Origin: Acrasis kona
Taxonomy: Eukaryota > Heterolobosea > Eutetramitea > Acrasida > Acrasidae
Direction of reading: 5' to 3'
DNA length: 64,000 bases
NCBI GenBank assembly: GCA_026419775.2
Contig: JAOPGA020000732.1
Location: 1-64,000, forward strand
A program made the translations under genes and the position numbers. A model generated the notes under the pieces. The model was not told the DNA's origin. It did not search any database and saw only the letters and a program-made list of their open reading frames with translations. This document shows, in pieces, positions 30,467 to 40,093 of this stretch (position 1 is the first letter of the stretch; every line of letters begins with the position of its first letter).

Positions 30467-31143
30467 TTACTTTTCGTAGATCCATGCGCTTGCGCAGTTC
30501 TTGATGTCTGCGACTTCCTCTGGCTTGAACCAAAGTGCGATCTCATCTTGGGCTGGGCTAGTTCCATCTGAACCGTGGATGGTATTTCTTCCAACATCAA
30601 CGGACAAGTCACCACGGATGGTGCCTGGGGCAGATTTAAGTGGGTCGGTAACACCGATCATGACTCTTCCATAATCAACGACTCCCTTTCCTTGGAAAAC
30701 CATAGCAACAACTGGTCCGCTGCTTGACATGTACTTGACGAGTCCCTTGTAGAAGGGTCTTGCCTTCAAATCGTCATAGTGTTGACTGACCAACTTCTCG
30801 TCGGGTGTGACCATCTTCAAACCGACCAATACGTATCCCTTGGTCTCCATACGCTTGATGATCTCACCTGTTAGTTGTCTCTATTGAAGTGAGTAATAAG
30901 GAGTCTAAAAAATTTACTCACTTGGACACCATCTGGCTTAACCATCATGAAGGTGCGCTCGTATTTGGTTCCGGGAAGACCTTGGTATGGAACATTTTGC
31001 TCATCTGCTGAGACTGATGGTAGACGGCTGTTGAAGAACAATTCTGAGGCGTTCTCTTGGTTCTTGATCGAAGTGCGAGTGCCGGTGTAGTAGGCTCCTC
31101 CAACAAGTAGTGGGACTGACAATAATTTGAATGCTCTCATCAT
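30467..31143 (-). CDS. Nucleoside diphosphate kinase with N-terminal anchor
   Basis: Two exons, 31143-30922 and 30880-30467 (41-nt intron), 211 residues. The NDK fold starts at about residue 60: [25 protein letters not shown], the active-site block [16 protein letters not shown] with its catalytic histidine, and the IYEK end. It transfers the gamma-phosphate between NTPs. The extra 58 N-terminal residues begin [19 protein letters not shown], a hydrophobic and basic segment that suggests mitochondrial targeting or membrane anchoring, as in mitochondrial NME4-like enzymes. The splice restores [10 protein letters not shown]. Confidence 0.93.
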
Positions 31144-31278
31144 GTTTGTGTTAGTTGAGTAAATTAATGTAACCAACAAAAGGCGATCAACGACGTGTGA
31201 AAGTGAGTACACCCAAATTAAACAAAGCAAAGATCTATCTGAATGATTACAAAGGCGAGCAACACCGAAATAGCACAA

Positions 31279-32110
31279 TCAAGCCTCATCCACTTCAACC
31301 AAAAAGCTGACGCGTTGGAGATGTTGAACAAAAAACAATGACTTTGTAGCGACAAACTCTACGCGAACAAGATACTTTGAAATTGAATCACTACGCACTT
31401 GTTTCAGTTCAAGTTTGATCTTTTGAAGATGAACAGCACAAATTGAACAAAAGTATGATGCTTTTATTAAATCTTTGGCAAACCATCTTGCAGTTGCATG
31501 AATTCCACCGCCTTGGCAACAAAAAGTAACTTGCAGATCCAAGTATGGTGTCCACTGCTGTAGTTAAAGTTGGTGATGCAATAATAACCGTAGACGCATC
31601 TTTCCTGGTAAATGTCAATCCAGCAGCAACCCAAGCTGGTCGTAAAGTTGCTGTATCCCCTGAAGGAGACGTAGGAACTATAACGCCACCAAGGGAATGA
31701 CATCCAAGATAGACATCCAGGTTTCTGCAAAGGGTTGGTACTAACGTTTGTAACTGCGTCCTTCACCTCATAATAAAGTTCTACAATATATTTCAATACT
31801 TTGAAACTCACTTCGCTTACCTATTGGTTCGGGAAGTCTTTAACAAAGCTCAATAAAGCAATCCATAATTGAGTTGGGAATGTTTTATTTTGTATCTTAT
31901 GAAGTATATCCAGGTATTCCTTTGCTGGGACGAAGGCACCAGGTGCAAAGACCAGCAGTGATTGATGCTTTGACTTATCAATGTTGGTCGCGGGGATGAT
32001 TGTGAGTTTGGTTAGACTTCACTACCACATAATCTGTCGGAATAAAGGGACCTGAATAATGAAAGTATACCACTAAAAAGAAGGAAACAACAAAAAACAA
32101 CACTTTAAAA
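31279..32110 (-). pseudogene. Decayed alpha/beta hydrolase (lipase-like)
   Basis: Conserved pieces of a serine hydrolase appear in order but in different frames: a hydrophobic leader (VVSFFLVVYF), FIPTDYVVVKSN, VFAPGAFVPAKEYL, an FP.EPIELYYEVKDAV block restored by a 40-nt intron (GTAAGCGAAG...TTGTAG), the nucleophile elbow GCHSLGGV (GxSxG type), and ASPTLTTAVDTILG. At least three frame changes are not explained by introns. Coding-like sequence continues to TGA at 31279 (KYLVRVEFVATKSLFF). It is either a recent pseudogene or a poorly assembled gene. The family is inferred from the elbow and the APGAFVPAK block. Confidence 0.55.
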
Positions 32111-32208
32111 AAGTAATGTAGTAGAATAAACACACACAAATGTTTAATCCATAAATATGATCATCAATCAGAAACACACTGTACGCAACAACAATACCTC
32201 AAATAACT

Positions 32209-33575
32209 TCAATAACTACGTTCTCTCTCCGACCGACGATCCGCTCTTTGATGATGATCTCTATGTTGATAATGATTGTTATAATCTCTCCGATAACGAG
32301 AATCATCGTCGTGTCTATTACCACGCCGATACTGAGGCGATCTAGATCTCGACCTACGACGATCCCATCGTTGCTCATCCTCCAATTCATCTCTTCTACC
32401 TCTCTTTCCAAGTATTTTCGTTGGTTTTCTACCCGATGATGAAGATGGCAATTCATCATGATTGGTCGAAATTGAATGGTTAATGGTTCCCATTTTGAGA
32501 CGTGATTTTTGTCTTTCTGTAGAGTGCACTTTTATTTTATGCAACACGTCATCGAAAGAGTGCTTCCATCCCGGATCTTGTATCACTTGACCTCCGAATA
32601 AAAACTCTTCATTCACCGTCGTTACGTCTTTTGTGAATGGTTTGTTTTCTTGATAGATTTTTAAGCTGCTATTGTCATTTGATGTTGATGATGTTGATTT
32701 GATGGGAGTGGGAGTAGGGGGAGCGGTTGCGGTCGATGAGCGATCGTCAATGATTTCGATTGGTGTGCGTGAACGCTCTCGGCGTGGTCTTTCTGAGCGA
32801 GATGGAGCATCATCAATTGTTCTCTTTGATGTGTGGTGATGATTGTTATGTTGATGCGTACGAGGTGATGGAGGAGAGCGGTTATGATGGTCGTCATCAT
32901 AATCATGTTGCCTCCTTCTCTTGTCGTTAGCATCATCTTGTTCGTTTTGTTTGTGAGCATCATCAAAGTATCTATAATTCGGTTCTTGCGTACGAATCCT
33001 TCTTTTTGAATATTTTTGGTATAATGCCTTGTTTTCCTCTATTGTTTTGTAATCTCTATCCTTTTGACTTGTTAATTTTTAATTTGAAAACCAAAACAAA
33101 CCTCTTTGCATTGTGCAATTTGATGGTCGGGTCTTCCGCAGTTGAAACACTTGTAGAGATTAGTATTTGATGGGATGTTAAGCATACCTTGAATATACTA
33201 ACCATTGTTGGTGGATTCTCCTTGCGAAAAGGTAGGATTTCATCCATTGTTCTTTCGTAAGTGGGTACATCCTCATTTTCGTACTGATTTTTAAGCACTT
33301 GACCAGATGAAGTATCCGTTACAAAGTCACAATATATAACAATTTCTTTTTGTTCGCTAGTTTGTTGTTCCTCTTCATTTTCAATCAGTTCCATGTCATC
33401 TTGCTTATCTTCCCTTCTAGACTTTACCTTGTACAAGAAGTCTTGTATTTGTCTTATCATGTACGACCTTCCTATCCTACATATATTAAATAATGATGAT
33501 TTTATGATATTACTCTGGAACGTGACTGAACTTGATGGTAACCGTAGGTTCTTCATCCTTCGTTGATGAAGTCAT
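32209..33575 (-). CDS. Zinc-knuckle/RS protein, ZCCHC8-like
   Basis: Four exons: 33575-33514, 33476-33188, 33149-33102, 33060-32209 (introns 37, 38, 41 nt), 416 residues. The first 117 residues are acidic with a V.IYCDFVTDTSSGQV block. A CCHC zinc knuckle CFNCGRPDHQIAQC at 118-131 sits alone on a 48-nt exon. Then comes a basic linker (YQKYSKRRIR), a long H/N/D/R-rich disordered stretch, an ordered piece (FLFGGQVIQDPGWKHSF) and an RS/RD tail (RRRSRSRSPQYRR). The knuckle and the residues before it resemble ZCCHC8, the scaffold of the nuclear exosome targeting complex. A PSP domain is not obvious, so the match is tentative; an RNA-processing role is likely. ATG is 36 bp from the divergent LRR gene ATG. 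Confidence 0.7.
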
Positions 33576-33611
33576 TACAAATTATTTGTAAAGGTTGACT
33601 CTCAATTTAAC

Positions 33612-35237
33612 ATGGAAGACCAGGTTGTGATAAGGCCATCCAAGAAGTTATTTTTGAATGAGAATGAAGAAGAAGATGAATTGTTAGAAGGACAAGTCGA
33701 ACTTAATCCACTTTTCTTGAGCTCACACGTCGCAAATACCGATTATGATCAACTCAAAATCTTGAAACTGCCGAAGAAAAATATTGCAAGAAGTTTGAAT
33801 TTAGGTTTTGCACAGTTCTTGCAAAGGTTGGAGCTCAACCACAATGCACTTAAAAACATCAGGGTTAGTAAAATCAATCAATTATTTATAACACACATTT
33901 AGTTCTTGGAGGATAATACTGATTTAAAATATCTTGATGTATCAAATAATGAAATTCGTACAATAGATCCAGTACAAAAATTAGATAAACTTGAAATCCT
34001 CAAATGCTCAAATAATGAAATATCTTACATTGGTGCAAATGTGTTAGATACAAGTTCACAGACTCTGAAAGCCCTGGTGTTGAATAACAACATCATACGC
34101 ACCCTACCACGCGCCAACGCTCCTTTCCGGAATTTAAATACTTTGGTAATCAGCCACAATAGTTTGGATAATTTAAAGGGACTTGATGCTTATCCTAACA
34201 TTACCAAGATTTCTGCTTCTTATAATAAAATTAAAGTTATACCGAACGACGTTAGACGTCTAGTTGGTTTGAGTGAATTACGTTTAGCACACAATAAGCT
34301 TATCGCACTTCCTGATAGTATATCTAACAATGCCAACTTGGAAATTTTAATCCTTAACAACAATTTGCTTAGTTCCTTCGAGTACGTATTTTCGATCCAT
34401 CTGAAACTAATTTTATCTAGGGACGTCAAGAGACTTACAACTTGCAACAAATTGAAGGAATTGGACATGAGCGAAAATCCATTATCAAAGCAGGAAAATT
34501 ACAGACAACATGTTTTGGAATTGTTACCCAAATTAGAAATTCTTGATAAAGTAGTAATTGAGGCGAACAAAAAGAAGAAGGTCGTTCAAGAAGTAAAACA
34601 GGCTGATGATCCGAAAAAAGCAAAAGATGACAAAGAACAATCCAACACTGGTGTCAAGCGAAAACATGAAAACAAGGATTCCAACTACAAACAAAACACA
34701 GAAAAACCATACAATAGACGAAACGAAGAAAAGTCATTCAAGAAGGATACCAACCATAAACAAAACGCAGAACGAACATTCGATAGACAAAACACTGAAA
34801 GACCATTCAAGAAGAATAAATACAATGACTCCAAACAAAATGTCCAAACAGAAGGATCATTCAAAAAACACAACGTTGATAACAAAAACAACACTGAACG
34901 AGGTGAAAAGAATGTAGAGCCACAAAAGAGTAATGAACAAGAGAATGTACAAAAGGAGGCACGGTTGGACAGTAATGACTTTGTAGTGGAGAAGTTAGTA
35001 AAGAGGGATACAGCAAAGAAACCTTTAGTGAACGAAGGAGAAGTTGTGAATTTGGCAGATGAAAAGGAAAAGAAGAGAATACAGAGGGAGATTAGTGGTG
35101 GATATGCTGAACAGGACGAGAAGCATGCTGGTGTGGTTGGACTATTCAAGACCACGAGACACGATCGCAAGAAGAAGGAAGTTGTTAAGGCTGATGTATT
35201 GAGCTTTTTGTCCTCAGAAACTACTGATACATGGTAA
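33612..35237 (+). CDS. Nuclear LRR protein with lysine-rich repetitive tail
   Basis: Three exons: 33612-33863, 33903-34381, 34421-35237, introns of 39 nt each; 515 residues. Seven or so SDS22-type LRRs span about 55-260 (LKYLDVSNNEIRTID, LNTLVISHNSLDNL, LEILILNNNLLSSFED), closed by an LRR cap (NPLSKQENYRQHVLELLPKLEILD). The second intron is a multiple of three with no stop, so the unspliced frame is also open; splicing restores LRR spacing. Residues about 285-420 are K/N/Q-rich with four loose repeats of the type KQN.E...R.NEEKSFKK. The C-terminus (GLFKTTRHDRKKKEVVKADVL) is basic. Likely nuclear; partner unknown. Confidence 0.82.
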
Positions 35238-36273
35238 ATGTTATAATAAAAAACAAGTATAAATCCTTTTTGTTTATATGGTATAGGACAAACCCAACAG
35301 GTCTTCTTCTTCTTCCCTCACCGACATTTCCCATCGCTGGACGTTCGCTAGAAAGTAAATAGAGACAGTGGGACTCTCGGTGTTCCATTCAAATCCTTTC
35401 CAATTGCTTACTGCTTCAGGCAAGAAGATCAGAACTAATTGAGATTCTCAGCGACAGGCTTTGCAAGTTTCGGAGAGATTAAGTACAAACAAAGATACAT
35501 CAGTTAAATAAAGTGAATTTTATTAAAATTTTTTCCAATGTGAAAGTCGTTCTGTTATGGTTAGTATCTTTTTGTACGGATAAGATCCTGATAGTATATG
35601 GGTATTATTTCAGTCTTAATTTAGGTAGCTAGTTTTTTTCTTCAAAAGTCAGACAAATGCCTCTAGTTGATCATCATACGAACACCCAAATACTACCAGA
35701 ATCAAGTTTGTGGTACTTACACACTGAAATTCTCCTCTTTTTCTTTAGTCCAACCAACGCGACTTTAATGTTTGTTCTCTACAACCATGTTAGCGAATGT
35801 TGCATATATTGGTCGTGAGTAGATAGAGGCTCAGAAATTAATCGCCAAATTAAATTTTTATGCATCAAGTTTCAGACTCGTCATTTTTTTGATCATCATA
35901 GCCAATCTACACACGACCATAAGTTTTTCTTACATTTGTGATAAGGACTGTGGTTATGTCATTTGTTTTGTTGTGTGAAAATCATGACAATTTTGTTCCG
36001 GTTTTATGTTGTTTTGGTTGACAGATTTACAACAATATATAACCAATCACAATACATCATTACAACTGACAAACATCAGAATTTGTTGAAACTTTGTATT
36101 CAACGTCAATCGCTTAACGATTACATAAAGCTTGTGTATTGCGGTGTGTCGCTTTTATTGGTAATTGAAAAGGTTTGTTTTCCTTCTAAAACGACATTAT
36201 TTTCTGTTGCTCCTTGATGCTTTTTGTTAATCATTTTGGTTGATCTTAACAAAGTGATTTGGAACATTCAAAC
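35238..36273 (+). other. One-kilobase gap upstream of ATG16
   Basis: No convincing gene. A short frame around 36000-36217 is open but has no family or splice support. The stretch 35300-35480 is less AT-rich than the rest and could encode a structural RNA; I looked for U1, U2, U4, U5 and U6 core motifs and tRNA B-boxes and found none. Confidence 0.3.
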
Positions 36274-38117
36274 ATGTCTCAAGTATGGAAGAGCCAGTTC
36301 CACGCAAGTCTTATTGAACGAAACAGAGCAGAAGCAAACTCTTTTTTGGCCCTTGTAAGATCACGTATGTGAAGGCATCATCAAGCAACCAAGCATTCAC
36401 ACTTTTAGACGAACAAATATTAAGAGACTGCTTGGAGATTAAACAACAAAACAATCAACTTAAGAAACAAAATAAGGAACAAAAAGAACAACTTGAAAAG
36501 CTAAACCAACAAATAGAGGGGCATTTGAGTACAGGCGCATCCGTCCAGATCACATCCCAACGTGTTAGGGGTAATTTCAATTAATACCCTATCAAAATTT
36601 AACTTAATGTAGAACTTGAGGACAAAATTTTCTCACTCCAAGAAGAACTTACATCAAGCTTGCGATCAAAGGCCGATACATCCCAACAAATACTTGACTT
36701 GACAAATGAAGTTCAAAATCTAAAGCAACAGCTAAAAGAAAAGCAATCAGAGTAAGAGATCAACATTATTGTATAATCTAACCTCCACAAGAATTGATGA
36801 TTTATCAACAGAGAAAACACTAAGAATTGCTGCCAACACAAAATTAACACAAACAGTTGAAGATAAAAATAAAGTCATTCAAGTCATGAGGGAAGAAAGC
36901 GAAGCCATAAGAATTGAAATCAAACAAGCAAACGAAACAGCTTCAAAATTACAAGAAGAGAATAAAGCATTCGTTCAACGCATCATTGAACAAAAACAAC
37001 GACAAGTAAGTTCAATTCTTTGAATTATTCATTTAAAGATTAGGTGGATGTGATGAATGATGTAAATGGACTACACAGCGACCTCATGACACAAAAACAA
37101 AAATTACTACAATTACAATCAAAGTATCAAAACAGACAAACATTAGACAGCAACAATTCAGAGTTCCTCATGTTAGATCCACTAGATAGTAACCTCGGAG
37201 CGCCCACCATCAGACCACCAGTCGAAATCCATCACGACATTTCACTCGATACACAAATCAATGACATTGACTTCTCCGAAGATAACCAATACATTGCATT
37301 GGCAGCCAACGACAAATCAATCAAGGTCTATTACACAAAATCAGGTCAATTACATTCTTCATTCTTCGGTTGTGCAGATAGTGTAGTCTGTGTTGCATTC
37401 TCACCCAACAACCAAATGCTATTGGGTGGATCTGCCGATCACGCGTGTCGACTCTGGAGCATGGGAAATGCACGCGCAAAACACACCTTAACAGGTCACA
37501 CCAAACAAGTATACGCCGCAGATTTTGCAGGCGATAACAAGGCAGTAACGGGTAGCTACGACCGAACCATAAAAGTTTGGGAGTTGAATCAGGGCACATG
37601 CATCAAAACAATGTTGAATGCAAAATCAAAGGTTCATGATTTGGAAGTAGGAAAGAACAATAGCACTCTATTTAGTGCTCATTTCGATAGCTGCATCAGA
37701 ATGTTTGATTTGAGGAGCTATGATTTGGTGAGAGAGATTACAAAGGCACACGAATCGCAAGTCACCAGCATCAACATTAGTCGTGATGACTTGTACTTGG
37801 TGACTTGTGGAAGAGATAGTGTTTGTAAGGTGTGGGATGCCAGGAGGAGTTATGAACCTGTGCACGTGTTGTCACACCCTGATTATAAGGTCAACATGGA
37901 AACCAACAAAGTCACATTCTCCCCTTGTGGTTCCTATGTTGCTAGTGGCAGCGTGAATGGACAAGTGTTTGTTTGGAAGTTGAAAAATGCTCATGATGAT
38001 GAGCTGGATAGTACGTTGAAGGGTCACAAGGGATTGGTGACCTGTGTGTCGTGGAGTCCTGATGGAAGCGTGGTTGCCAGTGCATCCGTAGACAAACGCG
38101 TCATCATGTATCAATAA
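36274..38117 (+). CDS. ATG16: Autophagy protein ATG16
   Basis: Five exons: 36274-36354, 36375-36570, 36613-36751, 36792-37005, 37044-38117; 567 residues. The N-terminus WKSQFHASLIERNRAEANSF is the ATG5-binding motif of ATG16/ATG16L1. A long coiled coil follows to about residue 230, then a seven-bladed WD40 propeller (about 270-567: DNKAVTGSYDRTIKVWEL, GSVNGQVFVWK, WSPDGSVVASASVDKRV). It forms the ATG12-ATG5-ATG16 complex that directs ATG8 lipidation. Introns 2-4 are 42, 40 and 38 nt. Intron 1 in this model is only 20 nt (GTAAGATCAC...GTGAAG); it keeps all phases consistent but would be exceptionally short. Its stop lies 9 bp from the stop of the convergent PPR gene. Confidence 0.92.
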
Positions 38118-38126
38118 ATATATTCT

Positions 38127-39310
38127 TTATTTTGTATTTTGTAGCTCTGACAGCTTGTGAGGTCTAACACCCTCGATAAACATTTTATCCACTGGAATAT
38201 TGTACTTGACCATGAGTTCATATATTTTGTTAGCGTGCTTAAAGTTTGATGTGGTCGTTCTCAGTATTATCACATTCAAGGCTCTTATTTGTTCTTCGGT
38301 GAGTTCGGTTGATTTTAGAAGCGATTCAAATTTTGAGATTCTTTCTGATATTCCTAATAATGATGGATTACAAAGGCTCAACCTCAAATCAGGAGATAAC
38401 ATCATGATCACGTCAAGTAGATTGGTGAATCGATCGTACTTTAATAAGGATTGGAACAATGTGGTTATTTGTTCGTTGGTCGTGTGAGGATTTTGAACGA
38501 CCAAGTAGATTAGATCGCCAAGTAACGGACCGATCCTCGAATCATTGCGACCTTCATCTTTTAATAGTATTTTGACAATGGATGGAACACATCTATCGAT
38601 GTTTGTCACGAATGGACTTCTTTCCAAGAACAATGCGAGCGCTCCGTGAATGTCATCGTCCTTTCCAAACAAGTCCAAAATGTTTGATAAGAGTTTAGGA
38701 TTGTCTGTGAACTCTGAACTTCTCTTTAGAACATTTTTGATTTGTGTCAGGTTTGATCTTTGCAGGTACTCTCTTTGATTGTTAGTGTTTTTGTAAGGTG
38801 TAGTACTTACATTAAAAATGTCTCATATGTATGCTTTGGGAACTTGATGAAATGGTACTCCATGAATAGTTGCTCTGCTCTTACAAAACGGCCAGCAATT
38901 AAACATTGGTCAATGATTTTTGTGAGAGTTTGGGTGTTAGGTCTGTAGCTGGTTGTGGTCACCAATTTTAAGAATGTCTCATCTCCTACATCAATATCTT
39001 CTTTATATCGATATAAAACAAAGTCATTATATATTTTGTTTGTGACTTCAATGTTGTTTTTTTGCATTTCTTGTATTACCTCCTCAGCTGCATCAAACAT
39101 TGATAGATCCAAATAACCATGAACAAGTATTTGATACGTGTTTTTGTTTTTTTCTGGCATTCTTTCAAAAAAGTTTAGCGCTGCTTTGTGTTCTCCATCA
39201 GCAAACAATGTTGCTATTTTATTATTTATTATTGCAATGTCTGGTTTTCTGTACCGTGATATATATGCAGCATTTCTGTATATCAACTTGTGTATTTTCA
39301 GCCCCAACAT
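38127..39310 (-). CDS. Pentatricopeptide-repeat-like protein, 381 aa
   Basis: Two exons, 39310-38811 and 38772-38127 (38-nt intron). PPR-type helical pairs are visible: HKAALNFFERMPEKNKNTYQILVHGYLDLSMFDAAEEVIQEM (as separate units) and NTQTLTKIIDQCLIAGRFVRAEQLFMEY, and again near the end (ANKIYELMVKYNIPVDKMFIEG). The middle is helical and more divergent. The N-terminus (MLGLKIHKLIYRNAAYISRYRK) is basic and hydrophobic, fitting a mitochondrial presequence. PPR proteins bind organellar RNA. Its TAA is part of an AAATAAAG poly(A)-like signal. Confidence 0.8.
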
Positions 39311-39400
39311 GTGATGTTGTTAAATGATGTTCAATTAGCTGTTCGGTAAACCACGCACTTTTAATAAACAACCAAGCGCTTCACCCATCTTAAACATAAT

Positions 39401-40023
39401 ATGGTATGTCGATTTGAGATCAACCAATATAACAACACAATAGTTACCCCTTACGTTATTGAAGGGCGCACAAACCACGCAAATGGTATGACAACATACT
39501 TTTTCTTGAATAAACTTTTACTTTAGATGGTAGAGCTTAAAAATGGTGAGACATTTAATGGAACTCTTGTAAATTGTGACTCTTGGATGAATCTTAACTT
39601 GAAAGACGTAGTCTGCACATCAAGAGATGGTACATCTTTTTATCAAATGCCCGAATGCTACGTGAGAGGCAATCTAGTCAAATACATTAGAGTCAGCGAT
39701 GACATTCTAACGCAAGTATCAGAAGAGGCCAGTAAGTTGTATTTTTACTTCTAAATAACAATGCAATAGAAAAGGAACGCACACCAAAGCCCGCACGTGG
39801 TGGTCGGGGACGCGGAAGAGGTACCTTTGGAAGGGGCAATGCTGGTTTCGGACGCGGAAACGATGCCGGACGGGGACGTGGTGAAAATGCAAATAGAGGT
39901 CAACAAAATGGTCGTGGTCGCGGAGATAGTACAAGAGGACGTGGAGACAGCGGAAGAGGTCGCGGAGATGCAAGAGGAAGAGGACAGAGCAGTCAGCGAG
40001 GGAGAGGTCGTGGAACAAACTAA
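39401..40023 (+). CDS. LSM4: U6 snRNA-associated Sm-like protein LSm4
   Basis: Four exons: 39401-39403, 39444-39485, 39527-39731, 39770-40023; introns 40, 41, 38 nt; 167 residues. The first coding exon is only the ATG. Splicing gives [11 protein letters not shown] at the N-terminus, matching MLPLSLLKTAQ of other LSm4 proteins, then the Sm1 motif ([22 protein letters not shown]) and Sm2 ([16 protein letters not shown]), and a 90-residue RGG tail ([19 protein letters not shown]). It is a ring subunit of LSm1-7 (mRNA decay) and LSm2-8 (U6 snRNP). The RGG tail is known to promote P-body assembly. Confidence 0.95.
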
Positions 40024-40093
40024 ATTAAAAATAATATTATTTCAACGTGTCTAAACTTCTTACATCTTGTTACAAAAAAGTTGAGCTCAACGA

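Noticed and set aside
39719-40018. Histidine/leucine-rich minus frame and acidic + frame
   Set aside because: Both are shadows of the RGG tail of LSm4.
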